From positions 1 through 5,812 of the forward strand of contig JAFYIW010000233.1 of NCBI GenBank assembly GCA_017538465.1: a stretch of DNA of 5,812 nt, written 5' to 3'. Source of the DNA: Victivallales bacterium. Lineage in GTDB: Bacteria; Verrucomicrobiota; Lentisphaeria; Oligosphaerales; Oligosphaeraceae. The position numbers were made by a program, and so were the translations under genes. Position 1 is the first letter of the stretch. Every line of letters begins with the position of its first letter. Of this stretch, positions 1 through 5,812 are shown piece by piece. A model generated the notes under the pieces. The model did no database searches. It saw only the letters and a program-made list of their open reading frames with translations, and was not told the origin of the DNA.

Positions 1-519
1 GGGATCGTTGAAGACCGCCAATGCCTCGGGAGTGAAGCCGGGGGCGACCACGCATTCCACGAAGGTGGACATGATTTCGCGGGCGGTCTCCTCATCCACG
101 GTCACATTAAAGGCGATGACTGACCCGAAAGCCGCGCGGGGATCGCAATCGCGCGCTTTGACATACACAGACTTAAGGGATTCGTCGCCAGCCTGGATGG
201 CCGCGCCGCAGGGATTGACATGCTTCATGCAGGCGCAGGCCGGACGGTCGAAGTACTTGACGATGTTCAGCGAGTAGCTAATGTCCTCCAGGTTCGTCTG
301 GGAAAGGCCGCTTTTGCCGTTCTTGAGGACCTTCATGTCGCCAATCACCGAGTCCACTGCATTGACCGGCTTGTAGTAGGCGGCCGGCTGATGGGGGTTG
401 GTACCGTAGCGAAGGTCGTTGACCTTCACATACTTGGTTCCAAAGAACTCGGTGTCGGCGGGGAAACTTCCCAGATTCTGGGTGAGGTAGCTGTTGCGAT
501 TCAATGCGTTGTCGGCCAT
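1..519 (-). CDS. purH: AICAR formyltransferase (PurH C-terminal-domain type), stand-alone, 3' end outside window
   Basis: The frame starts at ATG 519-517 and stays open for 173 codons to the window edge. The family transfers a formyl group from 10-formyl-tetrahydrofolate to AICAR, giving FAICAR, the last step before IMP in cytosolic purine synthesis. Seen in the protein: LRYGTNPHQ at residues 36-44, the NGKSGLSQTNLED stretch at 67-79, the catalytic Lys99-His100 pair in KHVNPCG, the RDCDPRAAFGSVIAFN segment at 123-138, and APGFTPEAL at 159-167. In the usual bifunctional PurH, the LRYGxNPHQ motif comes after a cyclohydrolase domain of roughly 190 residues; here only about 35 residues precede it, and the stretch upstream of the ATG is repeat DNA rather than coding. 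IMP cyclohydrolase must therefore be encoded elsewhere. No clear Shine-Dalgarno sequence precedes the ATG, where the sequence is T/A-rich. The gene lies 213 bp downstream of the exporter gene, same strand. The family is certain; the symbol is used in the broad sense because the cyclohydrolase half is absent. Confidence 0.92.
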   Translation of the reverse strand, partial: MADNALNRNSYLTQNLGSFPADTEFFGTKYVKVNDLRYGTNPHQPAAYYKPVNAVDSVIGDMKVLKNGKSGLSQTNLEDISYSLNIVKYFDRPACACMKHVNPCGAAIQAGDESLKSVYVKARDCDPRAAFGSVIAFNVTVDEETAREIMSTFVECVVAPGFTPEALAVFNDP

Positions 520-532
520 AATAATTAAAAAG

Positions 533-667
533 TTAGAGGTGAGAGGTGAGAGGTGAGAGGTGGTTAAAAGTTAAAGGGAAGAGGTTAAAGTTTAAAGGGA
601 AAAGGTTAAAGTTCTGGACTCTGGACTCTGGTCCCCGCCAAGAAGGTCAGAGGTCAGAGGTCAGAGG
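533..667. repeat. Mosaic array of tandem heptamer (7-bp) repeats
   Basis: The intergenic stretch is built from 7-bp units. Block A, 533-560: TTAGAGG then three TGAGAGG. Block B, 564-612: TTAAAAG, TTAAAGG, GAAGAGG, TTAAAGT, TTAAAGG, GAAAAGG, TTAAAGT, which also forms an imperfect 21-bp double repeat. Block C, 613-633: TCTGGAC twice, then TCTGGTC. Block D, 640-667: AAGAAGG then three TCAGAGG. Blocks B and C share one uninterrupted 7-bp register over ten units. Blocks A, B and D fit NNARAGG with few deviations, while C is a different heptamer. The transcribed (minus) strand is pyrimidine-rich, with CCTYTNN units. It lies between the exporter stop and the formyltransferase start, so it would be in the leader if the two are co-transcribed. 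Function is unknown; short tandem heptamers of this sort are known in other bacteria, notably cyanobacteria. Confidence 0.9.
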
Positions 668-678
668 TGGAAACGGGA

Positions 679-698
679 GGGACGCGCTCCTGCGCCCC
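679..698 (-). terminator. Possible hairpin after the exporter gene (weak terminator candidate)
   Basis: On the minus strand, GGGGCGC and GCGTCCC flank a six-base loop AGGAGC. As RNA they pair over seven positions, six Watson-Crick and one G-U. The hairpin starts 34 bases after the exporter stop codon. There is no run of U after it: the next bases are TCCCGTTTCC. It is therefore not a classical intrinsic terminator and may be a chance GC hairpin or a 3'-end stabilising structure. Confidence 0.3.
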
Positions 699-732
699 CT
701 TGAGGCCAGAGATTAAATTCAGAGGGCTTCGG

Positions 733-2775
733 TCATTCCCCGATTTGCATCTGGTGGAGTTTCGCGTAGGCGCCATTTCCTGCCAGCAGGCTTTCATGGG
801 TTCCCCGCTCAATGATATGCCCCTGATCCATGACCAGGATTTCATTGGCCATCTGGATTGTGGAAAGACGATGCGCGATGGCAATCACCGTGCGGTCTTT
901 CATCACATTATTCAGGGCGTCCTGGACCAGACGCTCGGTCACGGTGTCCAAGGCGCTGGTCGCCTCGTCCAGAATCAGAATGGGCGGATTGCGAAGAATG
1001 GCACGGGCGATGGCTATGCGCTGTTTCTGCCCACCCGAAAGCAGGTTGCCGCGTTCGCCGACCTTGTGTCCAAAGCCATCGGGGAACTGCTCGATGAATT
1101 CCATCGCGTTGGCCTGGATGGCCGCCGCGCGCACCTCCTCATCGCTGGCGTCGGGCCGTCCATAGCGGATATTCTCGGCGATGGTGGTGTTGAAGAGGAA
1201 GGTGTCCTGGCTGACCATCCCGACCTGCTGGCGAAAATCCCCGGCGTCGAATTCCCGCAAATCCGTTCCGTCAATGGTGATGTTCCCCTCCGTTGGATCG
1301 TAGAAGCGGGCGAGCAGATTGGCCAAAGTGGACTTGCCTGAGCCGGTCTGTCCGACCAACGCGACCAGACTGCCCTTCGGGATGACCAGATTGATGTGGG
1401 AGAGGACAGGCGCCCCATCCTTCACATACCGGAAGGAGACGTCGTTGTAGGAAATCTTGTCGTGGAAGGCGCGGATGGGTTTGGGATTGGCTGGCTGTGG
1501 CAGACTGGTGTCCATGTCCAGCACCTCGAAGACACGCTCGCCGGCGGCGGCACCGCGGATGACGTTGGAGTAGAGTTTGACCAGGTCTTTCACCGGCTTG
1601 TAAGCCGTCTGCGCCGCGAAACCGATGATGGCCAGCGCCCCCAGGGTCACGTCGAACTGGTAGCAGAGCAGCACGAAGACCACCGAAAGCGCGATGGCCA
1701 CGAATTGCAGCAGAGGATGCACCAGAACCCCCGTCATGATGGCCTTGCGCTGCTGCCGGAAATACCCCTCGTTCACCTGCTTGAAGCGTTCATGCTCGGC
1801 GGTTTCCTGCCGGAAGGCCTTGATGACCATCATTCCCGAGAAGGTCTCCTGCATCCGTCCAGTCACCGTCGCCAATTCGCTCAGGACCTGTTTTTGGTAG
1901 GAGCGCAGAAACCGCGTCAGCCAATAGAATGGCGCGATGAAGAATGGCAGCAGCACCACCATGCCAAGAAATTGCCAGCCCAGGCCCTGCTGCACCGCCT
2001 GCGCAATCATAAACTGGATGGAGACGACAATGAGCACAGGTGCCTGGCAGAGTTCGGGCAGCGCCTGCGAGATGACGTGTTCAATGGCCGCAACGTCATT
2101 GGTACAGCGGCTGATGAGCGCTCCCGTCGAGCCATTGGCAAAGTAGCCCATCGACTGTTTCATGAGATGGTCGATGAGATCCTGGCGCAAATCCACCACC
2201 ACCCTTGCCCCGACATAACGCAGGCTATAGTGGTTCAGCCATTCGCCAAGCGCCTTCAGTCCAAACAGCAGCACGATGCCCCCCAGCAGAATGCCGACCG
2301 TTTTGAGCGTCAGCACGCTGGACTCATCCACCGGATCCGCATGGAAGAACTCCAGAATCCGATTCACCTGACCGAGCATCTTGCTGGATTTGGCCTTGTT
2401 GCGCTCTTCACGCTCCTGAACTGGAGAGGTGGAGACATCCTCGGCTGGCGAGACCGCCACCATGGCCGCCAATGGCGGAGCATCCGGTTCCGCCGACTCC
2501 AAAGCCATCCCAGACGGCAAAGTGTCTGGAGAAGTGGCGACAACCGACGTGTGGCTGGCAGGCGTGGCCGCCGTGCCCGCCTCGAAGATATCCACCGAGA
2601 CGCTCATCATGCGAAAGACGGTTCCCAGCGCGCCACCCATCAGAATAGCGGAGAACACCCCCAGGAAAAGATAGACCGGATAGTGTCGCGCATATTGCCA
2701 CAGCAGACGCCAGAAAATCTTGAAGGTGCTTTGCCGCGGCCGGTCAATATTCTTATTTCGTGACTTATGGCTCAT
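733..2775 (-). CDS. MsbA-type ABC exporter, fused permease and ATPase (half-transporter)
   Basis: A 680-residue inner-membrane exporter expected to act as a homodimer, using ATP to flip or export a lipid or another hydrophobic substrate. Membrane segments appear near residues 31-56, 155-180, 243-262, 266-290, 350-372 and 376-394. The ATPase domain follows from about 436: Walker A GQTGSGKS 475-482, Q-loop Gln523, signature LSGGQ 579-583, Walker B ILILDE ending Asp603-Glu604, D-loop SALD 607-610, and switch His635 in IAHRLST. All catalytic residues are present, so it should be active. E. coli MsbA has 582 residues; most of the excess lies between helices 1 and 2 (about 62-150), beginning with an Ala/Pro/Ser/Thr-rich stretch and then a charged EREERNKAKSSK segment. 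ATG 2775-2773 is preceded by GGAGA, 11 bases upstream. It starts 30 bp after the aminotransferase gene and is probably co-transcribed with it. Lipid A or glycolipid export is inferred from family and neighbour; a multidrug-type exporter cannot be excluded. Confidence 0.93.
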   Translation of the reverse strand: MSHKSRNKNIDRPRQSTFKIFWRLLWQYARHYPVYLFLGVFSAILMGGALGTVFRMMSVSVDIFEAGTAATPASHTSVVATSPDTLPSGMALESAEPDAPPLAAMVAVSPAEDVSTSPVQEREERNKAKSSKMLGQVNRILEFFHADPVDESSVLTLKTVGILLGGIVLLFGLKALGEWLNHYSLRYVGARVVVDLRQDLIDHLMKQSMGYFANGSTGALISRCTNDVAAIEHVISQALPELCQAPVLIVVSIQFMIAQAVQQGLGWQFLGMVVLLPFFIAPFYWLTRFLRSYQKQVLSELATVTGRMQETFSGMMVIKAFRQETAEHERFKQVNEGYFRQQRKAIMTGVLVHPLLQFVAIALSVVFVLLCYQFDVTLGALAIIGFAAQTAYKPVKDLVKLYSNVIRGAAAGERVFEVLDMDTSLPQPANPKPIRAFHDKISYNDVSFRYVKDGAPVLSHINLVIPKGSLVALVGQTGSGKSTLANLLARFYDPTEGNITIDGTDLREFDAGDFRQQVGMVSQDTFLFNTTIAENIRYGRPDASDEEVRAAAIQANAMEFIEQFPDGFGHKVGERGNLLSGGQKQRIAIARAILRNPPILILDEATSALDTVTERLVQDALNNVMKDRTVIAIAHRLSTIQMANEILVMDQGHIIERGTHESLLAGNGAYAKLHQMQIGE

Positions 2776-2805
2776 CTACGCCTGGCTCTCCATCCTTTGC
2801 ATCCC

Positions 2806-3924
2806 CTATGCCTTGAGCAGACGAATCACCTCGGCGGCGACCCGCTCCTTCTGCTCCATGGTCAACTCCGGGAAAATCGGCAACGCCAGAGTCTCCAAGG
2901 CGGCGCGCTCACTTTCGGGGAAATCTCCCGGGCCATAGCCCAGCGACGTGAAACATTCCTGCAAATGCAGCGGCACGGGATAATAAACCGCACAGCCAAT
3001 GCCGACGGCCTTCAGGCCCTCCCAAATGACATCGCGGCGCCCATTGACAATGCGGATGACATACTGATTGCGGACATGGCGCGTGGACCAGGCGGCCTCG
3101 ACGGGCAGCGCAATGCCGTCCACCCCCGCAAAAAGCCGGTCGTAGTCGGCGGCGTTCTTTTGCCGCGCGGCCGTCCAGTCATCCAAATGCGGCAGTTTTT
3201 TGAGCAGCACCTCCGCCTGCAGAGCATCCAAACGGAAATTGCTGCCGATGAGGTGATGGTGATATTGCGGGGCCATGCCGTGGTTGCGCAGAATCTTCAG
3301 ACGGGCGGCGCGTTTCTCATCATTGGCAAGTACCATTCCCCCATCGCCGAAGCATCCCAAGTTCTTGCTGGGGAAGAAAGAGAGGCATCCGTATTCGCCC
3401 AAGGCGCCGACGCGCCGGCCGCGGCATTCCGCGCCGATGGCCTGGCAGGCGTCCTCCACCACCACCAGTCCATGCTTTTGGGCAATCGCCAGGATGGCAT
3501 CCATATCCGCCGCCTGTCCATAGAGATGCACAGGGATGATGGCCCGCGTTTTCGGAGTGATGGCCGCCTCGATTTGGGTGACGTCGATATTGTAGGTCAC
3601 CGGATCGATGTCCACAAAGACGGGCTTGGCGCCGGTGCGGCAGATGGCCCCCGCCGTGGCAAAAAAGGTATAGGGCGAGGTGATGACCTCGTCTCCCGCA
3701 CCGATTTGCTCCGCCATCAGGGAGACCAGCAGCGCGTCCGATCCAGAGGTCACGCCGCAGCCGTAGGCGGCCTGGCAGTATTCGGCAATTCGCCGCTCCA
3801 CCTCCTCCACTTTCGGACCAAGGATGAACTGCTGGCTGGCGCACAGCTTAGCCAGGCTGGGCATGATTTCGTCCTGAATGGCTTCAAACTGCTGTTTCAG
3901 GTCCAATAGCGGGATTTGCATCAT
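2806..3924 (-). CDS. DegT/DnrJ/EryC1/StrS-family PLP-dependent sugar aminotransferase
   Basis: A 372-residue cytosolic enzyme of the family that transfers an amino group, usually from glutamate, to a keto sugar nucleotide. With the start at 3924 one sees the IPLLDLKQQF opening (residues 4-13), ILGPKVEEVE (34-43), SGSDALL (60-66) for phosphate binding, VVEDACQA with Asp158 expected to bind the pyridine nitrogen, SFFPSKNLG with Lys187 as the PLP Schiff-base lysine, and YYPVPLHLQ (314-322), typical of the C-terminal region. Length is normal. The VFVDIDPVTYNID and SFFPSKNLGCFGDGG stretches resemble the WbpE/WlbC branch acting on UDP-sugar uronates, but the substrate cannot be fixed from sequence. 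The frame is open upstream to an ATG at 3987. I prefer ATG 3924 (or the adjacent ATG 3921) because family members begin close to the PLLDL motif and a -10-like TATATT sits immediately before the upstream ATG. Neither start has a good Shine-Dalgarno. It is probably the first gene of a unit with the exporter. Confidence 0.93.
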   Translation of the reverse strand: MMQIPLLDLKQQFEAIQDEIMPSLAKLCASQQFILGPKVEEVERRIAEYCQAAYGCGVTSGSDALLVSLMAEQIGAGDEVITSPYTFFATAGAICRTGAKPVFVDIDPVTYNIDVTQIEAAITPKTRAIIPVHLYGQAADMDAILAIAQKHGLVVVEDACQAIGAECRGRRVGALGEYGCLSFFPSKNLGCFGDGGMVLANDEKRAARLKILRNHGMAPQYHHHLIGSNFRLDALQAEVLLKKLPHLDDWTAARQKNAADYDRLFAGVDGIALPVEAAWSTRHVRNQYVIRIVNGRRDVIWEGLKAVGIGCAVYYPVPLHLQECFTSLGYGPGDFPESERAALETLALPIFPELTMEQKERVAAEVIRLLKA

Positions 3925-3991
3925 CGTTGTCTTTGTTCGGAGGGACACGGAATTGGTCGGCATGACTGCCCGGGAAAAAGAATTCATGCTA

Positions 3992-3997
3992 AATATA
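3992..3997 (-). promoter_or_regulatory. Candidate -10 element for the aminotransferase-exporter unit
   Basis: Read on the minus strand the hexamer is TATATT, five of six matches to TATAAT. No convincing -35 lies 16-18 bp upstream. Transcription from here would begin near 3985, leaving a leader of about 60 bases to ATG 3924 and making the upstream ATG at 3987 unlikely. The overlapping plus-strand hexamer 3994-3999 is a perfect TATAAT, so which strand it serves, if any, is open. Confidence 0.3.
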
Positions 3998-4032
3998 ATC
4001 CCCGCTTAACGGATTTCCGCACATCGCGGCAG

Positions 4033-4059
4033 TTTGGCCTTTTTGTGCATTTCGCCAAA
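4033..4059. promoter_or_regulatory. Imperfectly spaced dyad TTTGGC-N15-GCCAAA (possible operator)
   Basis: Six-base inverted arms at 4033-4038 and 4054-4059 are separated by 15 bases. They lie in the divergent intergenic region, about 20 bp upstream of the recJ -35 and about 35 bp upstream of the minus-strand -10 candidate. A regulator placed here could touch both transcripts. Arms this short occur by chance, and no known operator is recognised. Confidence 0.2.
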
Positions 4060-4078
4060 AATATCCTCCTATGTCGCC

Positions 4079-4106
4079 TTGAATTTATCACAAAATGACG
4101 TATAGT
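4079..4106 (+). promoter_or_regulatory. Sigma70-like promoter of recJ
   Basis: TTGAAT at 4079-4084 (four of six matches to TTGACA) is followed after 16 bp by TATAGT at 4101-4106 (five of six matches to TATAAT). Transcription should start near 4113, giving a short leader of about 25 bases before the recJ ATG. The surrounding DNA is more AT-rich than the genes, as expected for a promoter. Confidence 0.6.
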
Positions 4107-4126
4107 TAGCGCGAATACTTTTAAAC

Positions 4127-4131
4127 AAGGA
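4127..4131 (+). promoter_or_regulatory. Ribosome binding site of recJ
   Basis: AAGGA lies six bases before ATG 4138, a good Shine-Dalgarno spacing. It supports this start, and it is the only clear well-spaced site among the four genes of the window. Confidence 0.7.
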
Positions 4132-4137
4132 TAAAAC

Positions 4138-5812
4138 ATGGATTCATACAACCAGAAAAACCACGATCAAGAAAACCGAGTTTGGGAATTCACCACGCCG
4201 ACACCGCAAGTAATCTCCGCGTTGATGGAGGAGGCATCGGTGTCGAGGCCCATTGGCCTGGTGCTGGCCGCCCGTGGCATCACCCCGGAAAATGTCCAGA
4301 CCTTCCTTCACCCGGATTTGGACCATTTGGGCGACCCCTATTTACTGCCAGGGACAAAAGCCGCCGCCAAACGACTCTGGGAGGCCATCCAGCAGAATCA
4401 GCGCATCATGATTCATGGAGACTATGACACCGATGGCATCACCGCCACGGCGCTGCTGGCTTGGGTGCTGCGCGAAAATGGCGCACAGGTCACCTGCTAT
4501 CTGCCGCACCGCATCGATGACGGTTATGGCCTCACCGCAGACTCCATCAACAAAAACGCGAAAGGGCACTGTGACCTGCTGGTGACCGTGGACTGTGGCA
4601 TCACCAGCTATGACGCGGTGGACGCGGCGCGTGCCATCCACCTCGACCTCATCATCACCGACCACCATACCCCCGGCCCCACCCCTTTGCATGACGGCAT
4701 GCGCGGCGTGGGCTCCATCGGACTTGGTCTGCCGGCTGATGCGCAGACCCTGGAATCGATGGTGGTGGTGGACCCCAAACTGCCAGGGGCCCCCAAGGAG
4801 ACCGAAGACCTGGCCGGCGTCGGAGTGGCCTATAAAGTCGCCTGCGCTTTCCTGAAATACGGGCGCGAGAACGGCATCGGCGGCGAGGAGACCGACTTGC
4901 ATAGCGTGCTGGACCTGGTGGCATTGGGGACAGTCGCGGACATCGTTCCCCTGCTCAATGAAAACCGTCTGCTGGTCCGCGAAGGGTTGAAGGTCCTTTC
5001 CATGCAGATGCGCCCAGGCGTGCATGAACTCTGTGACATCTCCAATGTCAGCGAGCCCTTGACGACCTCCGACATCACCTACCGCCTCGCCCCGCGCATC
5101 AACGCCACGGGACGCATGGGCGACCCCACGGACTCCCTGCGGCTGCTGGAGGCGCATGATGTCGAGACCGCCAAGGAACTCGCTGGCATCCTGGATCACC
5201 TAAACCATGAGCGCCAGACCATCGAGGAACAGGTCGTGGCCGAGGCCGAGGCCCAGATCGCCGAACGATATCGTCCCGGCACTTCGCATTCCCTGGAAGT
5301 GGCGCGCTCCATTGTGGTCTGGAATGAGTCCTGGCACCAGGGTGTGGTGGGAATCGTCGCTTCGCGGCTGACCCGCCATTACCATCGTCCCAGTGTGGTT
5401 CTCACACGCGACCCCTCCGGTCAATTCACGGGTTCCGCCCGCTCCATTCGTTCCTTGAACCTCGTGCAGGTTCTGGATGAATGCAAAGACACGCTGATTC
5501 GCTTTGGCGGACACGCCATGGCGGCGGGCCTCTCGCTGGAGGAGGAGAATCTTGAGCAGTTCTGCCAGGAATTCGACCAGGCCATCCAGAAGGTGCTCGG
5601 CATCGAGTCCATGCGCCCCAACCTGAGCATTTGTGGCGAAGTGACCTTTGATGAGCTGGATGAGGTGTTCTTCCAGGAACTCAAGGAACTGGAGCCCTTT
5701 GGCCACGCCAACGCCGAGCCGATTTTCTTCTCGCACAATGTGATTCCCGAGCGCAAAGGCGCGGCCGGACGCGCCCATACCCGCGGCATTCTGCGAGACG
5801 CCAATGGCGCCC
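4138..5812 (+). CDS. recJ: Single-stranded-DNA-specific 5'-3' exonuclease RecJ, 3' end outside window
   Basis: The frame runs 558 codons from ATG 4138 to the window edge without a stop. RecJ degrades single-stranded DNA 5' to 3' with divalent metal ions, in RecF-pathway recombination and excision steps of repair. Metal-site motifs of the DHH superfamily are intact: DYDTDG at residues 95-100, Asp152 in VDCGI, DHH at 175-177, and Asp268 in GTVADIVP. Further RecJ signatures follow: PRINATGRMGDP around 319-329, SWHQGVVGIVASRL, GSARS at 432-436, and FGGHAMAAGLSL from 456 for the DHHA1 part. The start of the OB-fold domain, LKELEPFGHANAEP, is near the end. Compared with E. coli RecJ (577 residues), the missing tail is likely at least 50 residues. 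About 20 extra residues, Gly-rich around 187-204, lie between DHH and the LAGVGVA segment. The start is supported by a promoter and a Shine-Dalgarno. It is divergent from the aminotransferase gene and functionally unrelated to it. Confidence 0.96.
   Translation, partial: MDSYNQKNHDQENRVWEFTTPTPQVISALMEEASVSRPIGLVLAARGITPENVQTFLHPDLDHLGDPYLLPGTKAAAKRLWEAIQQNQRIMIHGDYDTDGITATALLAWVLRENGAQVTCYLPHRIDDGYGLTADSINKNAKGHCDLLVTVDCGITSYDAVDAARAIHLDLIITDHHTPGPTPLHDGMRGVGSIGLGLPADAQTLESMVVVDPKLPGAPKETEDLAGVGVAYKVACAFLKYGRENGIGGEETDLHSVLDLVALGTVADIVPLLNENRLLVREGLKVLSMQMRPGVHELCDISNVSEPLTTSDITYRLAPRINATGRMGDPTDSLRLLEAHDVETAKELAGILDHLNHERQTIEEQVVAEAEAQIAERYRPGTSHSLEVARSIVVWNESWHQGVVGIVASRLTRHYHRPSVVLTRDPSGQFTGSARSIRSLNLVQVLDECKDTLIRFGGHAMAAGLSLEEENLEQFCQEFDQAIQKVLGIESMRPNLSICGEVTFDELDEVFFQELKELEPFGHANAEPIFFSHNVIPERKGAAGRAHTRGILRDANGA

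Noticed and set aside
533..667. CRISPR-like or attachment-site interpretation of the intergenic repeats
   Set aside because: Units are 7 bp and contiguous, with no spacers of 25-40 bp, no cas genes and no integrase nearby.
1396..2763. Long plus-strand open frame (455 codons) opposite the exporter
   Set aside because: It is the antisense shadow of a gene with every ABC motif intact; its product is His/Gln/Arg-rich with no recognisable domain.
2776..2802. An eight-codon minus-strand frame (MQRMESQA) between the aminotransferase stop and the exporter start, ending TAG directly before the exporter ATG
   Set aside because: It is very short and fits chance. Translational coupling is conceivable but nothing else supports it.
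2767..3909. Long plus-strand open frame (380 codons) opposite the aminotransferase
   Set aside because: Antisense shadow of a clear DegT-family gene; no domain of its own.
3925..3987. Upstream ATG at 3987 as the aminotransferase start (21 extra residues)
   Set aside because: The extra residues have no family counterpart, and a -10-like hexamer lies immediately upstream of that ATG, so the transcript would barely include it.
3994..3999. Perfect plus-strand TATAAT as an upstream recJ promoter
   Set aside because: No matching -35 is found 16-18 bp before it, and a better promoter lies close to recJ. It overlaps the minus-strand -10 candidate.
4342..5778. Minus-strand open frames (285 and 192 codons) opposite recJ
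   Set aside because: The recJ frame contains all family motifs over the same stretch; the antisense products show no family features.

Overview
The window suggests a Gram-negative-type bacterium of moderately high GC. Its short AT-rich intergenic stretches carry purine-biased tandem heptamer repeats. Repeats of this kind and the protein flavour would fit a lineage near the Verrucomicrobiota/Lentisphaerota (PVC) group. That placement is a weak impression from the sequence, not a demonstrated assignment. All four protein genes have clear families, and there is no RNA gene, CRISPR array, insertion sequence or phage gene.

Layout from left to right. Positions 1-519 (minus strand) hold the N-terminal part of an AICAR formyltransferase, the penultimate step of de novo purine synthesis. 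It begins directly with the formyltransferase domain and has no IMP cyclohydrolase domain in front of it; its 3' end lies outside the window. Positions 520-732 are non-coding. About 135 bp of this (533-667) is a mosaic of 7-bp repeats, most fitting NNARAGG on the plus strand, and a possible hairpin lies beside it at 679-698. Positions 733-2775 (minus) encode an MsbA-type ABC exporter half-transporter with an unusual insert of about 90 residues after its first membrane helix. Positions 2806-3924 (minus; the frame is open to 3987) encode a DegT/DnrJ/EryC1/StrS-type PLP-dependent sugar aminotransferase. About 150-210 bp of divergent promoter region follows, and from 4138 (plus) to the window end runs recJ, the 5'-3' single-strand DNA exonuclease, truncated by the window edge.

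The aminotransferase and the ABC exporter are 30 bp apart on the same strand and probably form one transcription unit. Together they suggest making an amino-sugar and moving a lipid-linked product across the inner membrane for the cell surface; this link is inference. The formyltransferase gene is downstream in the same orientation but separated by 213 bp of repeat-bearing DNA, so co-transcription is uncertain. recJ is divergent, with its own good sigma70-like promoter and Shine-Dalgarno sequence. Nothing in the window amounts to a new multi-gene system. The most unusual parts are the heptamer mosaic, the stand-alone formyltransferase domain, and the two family-atypical insertions in the exporter and in RecJ.
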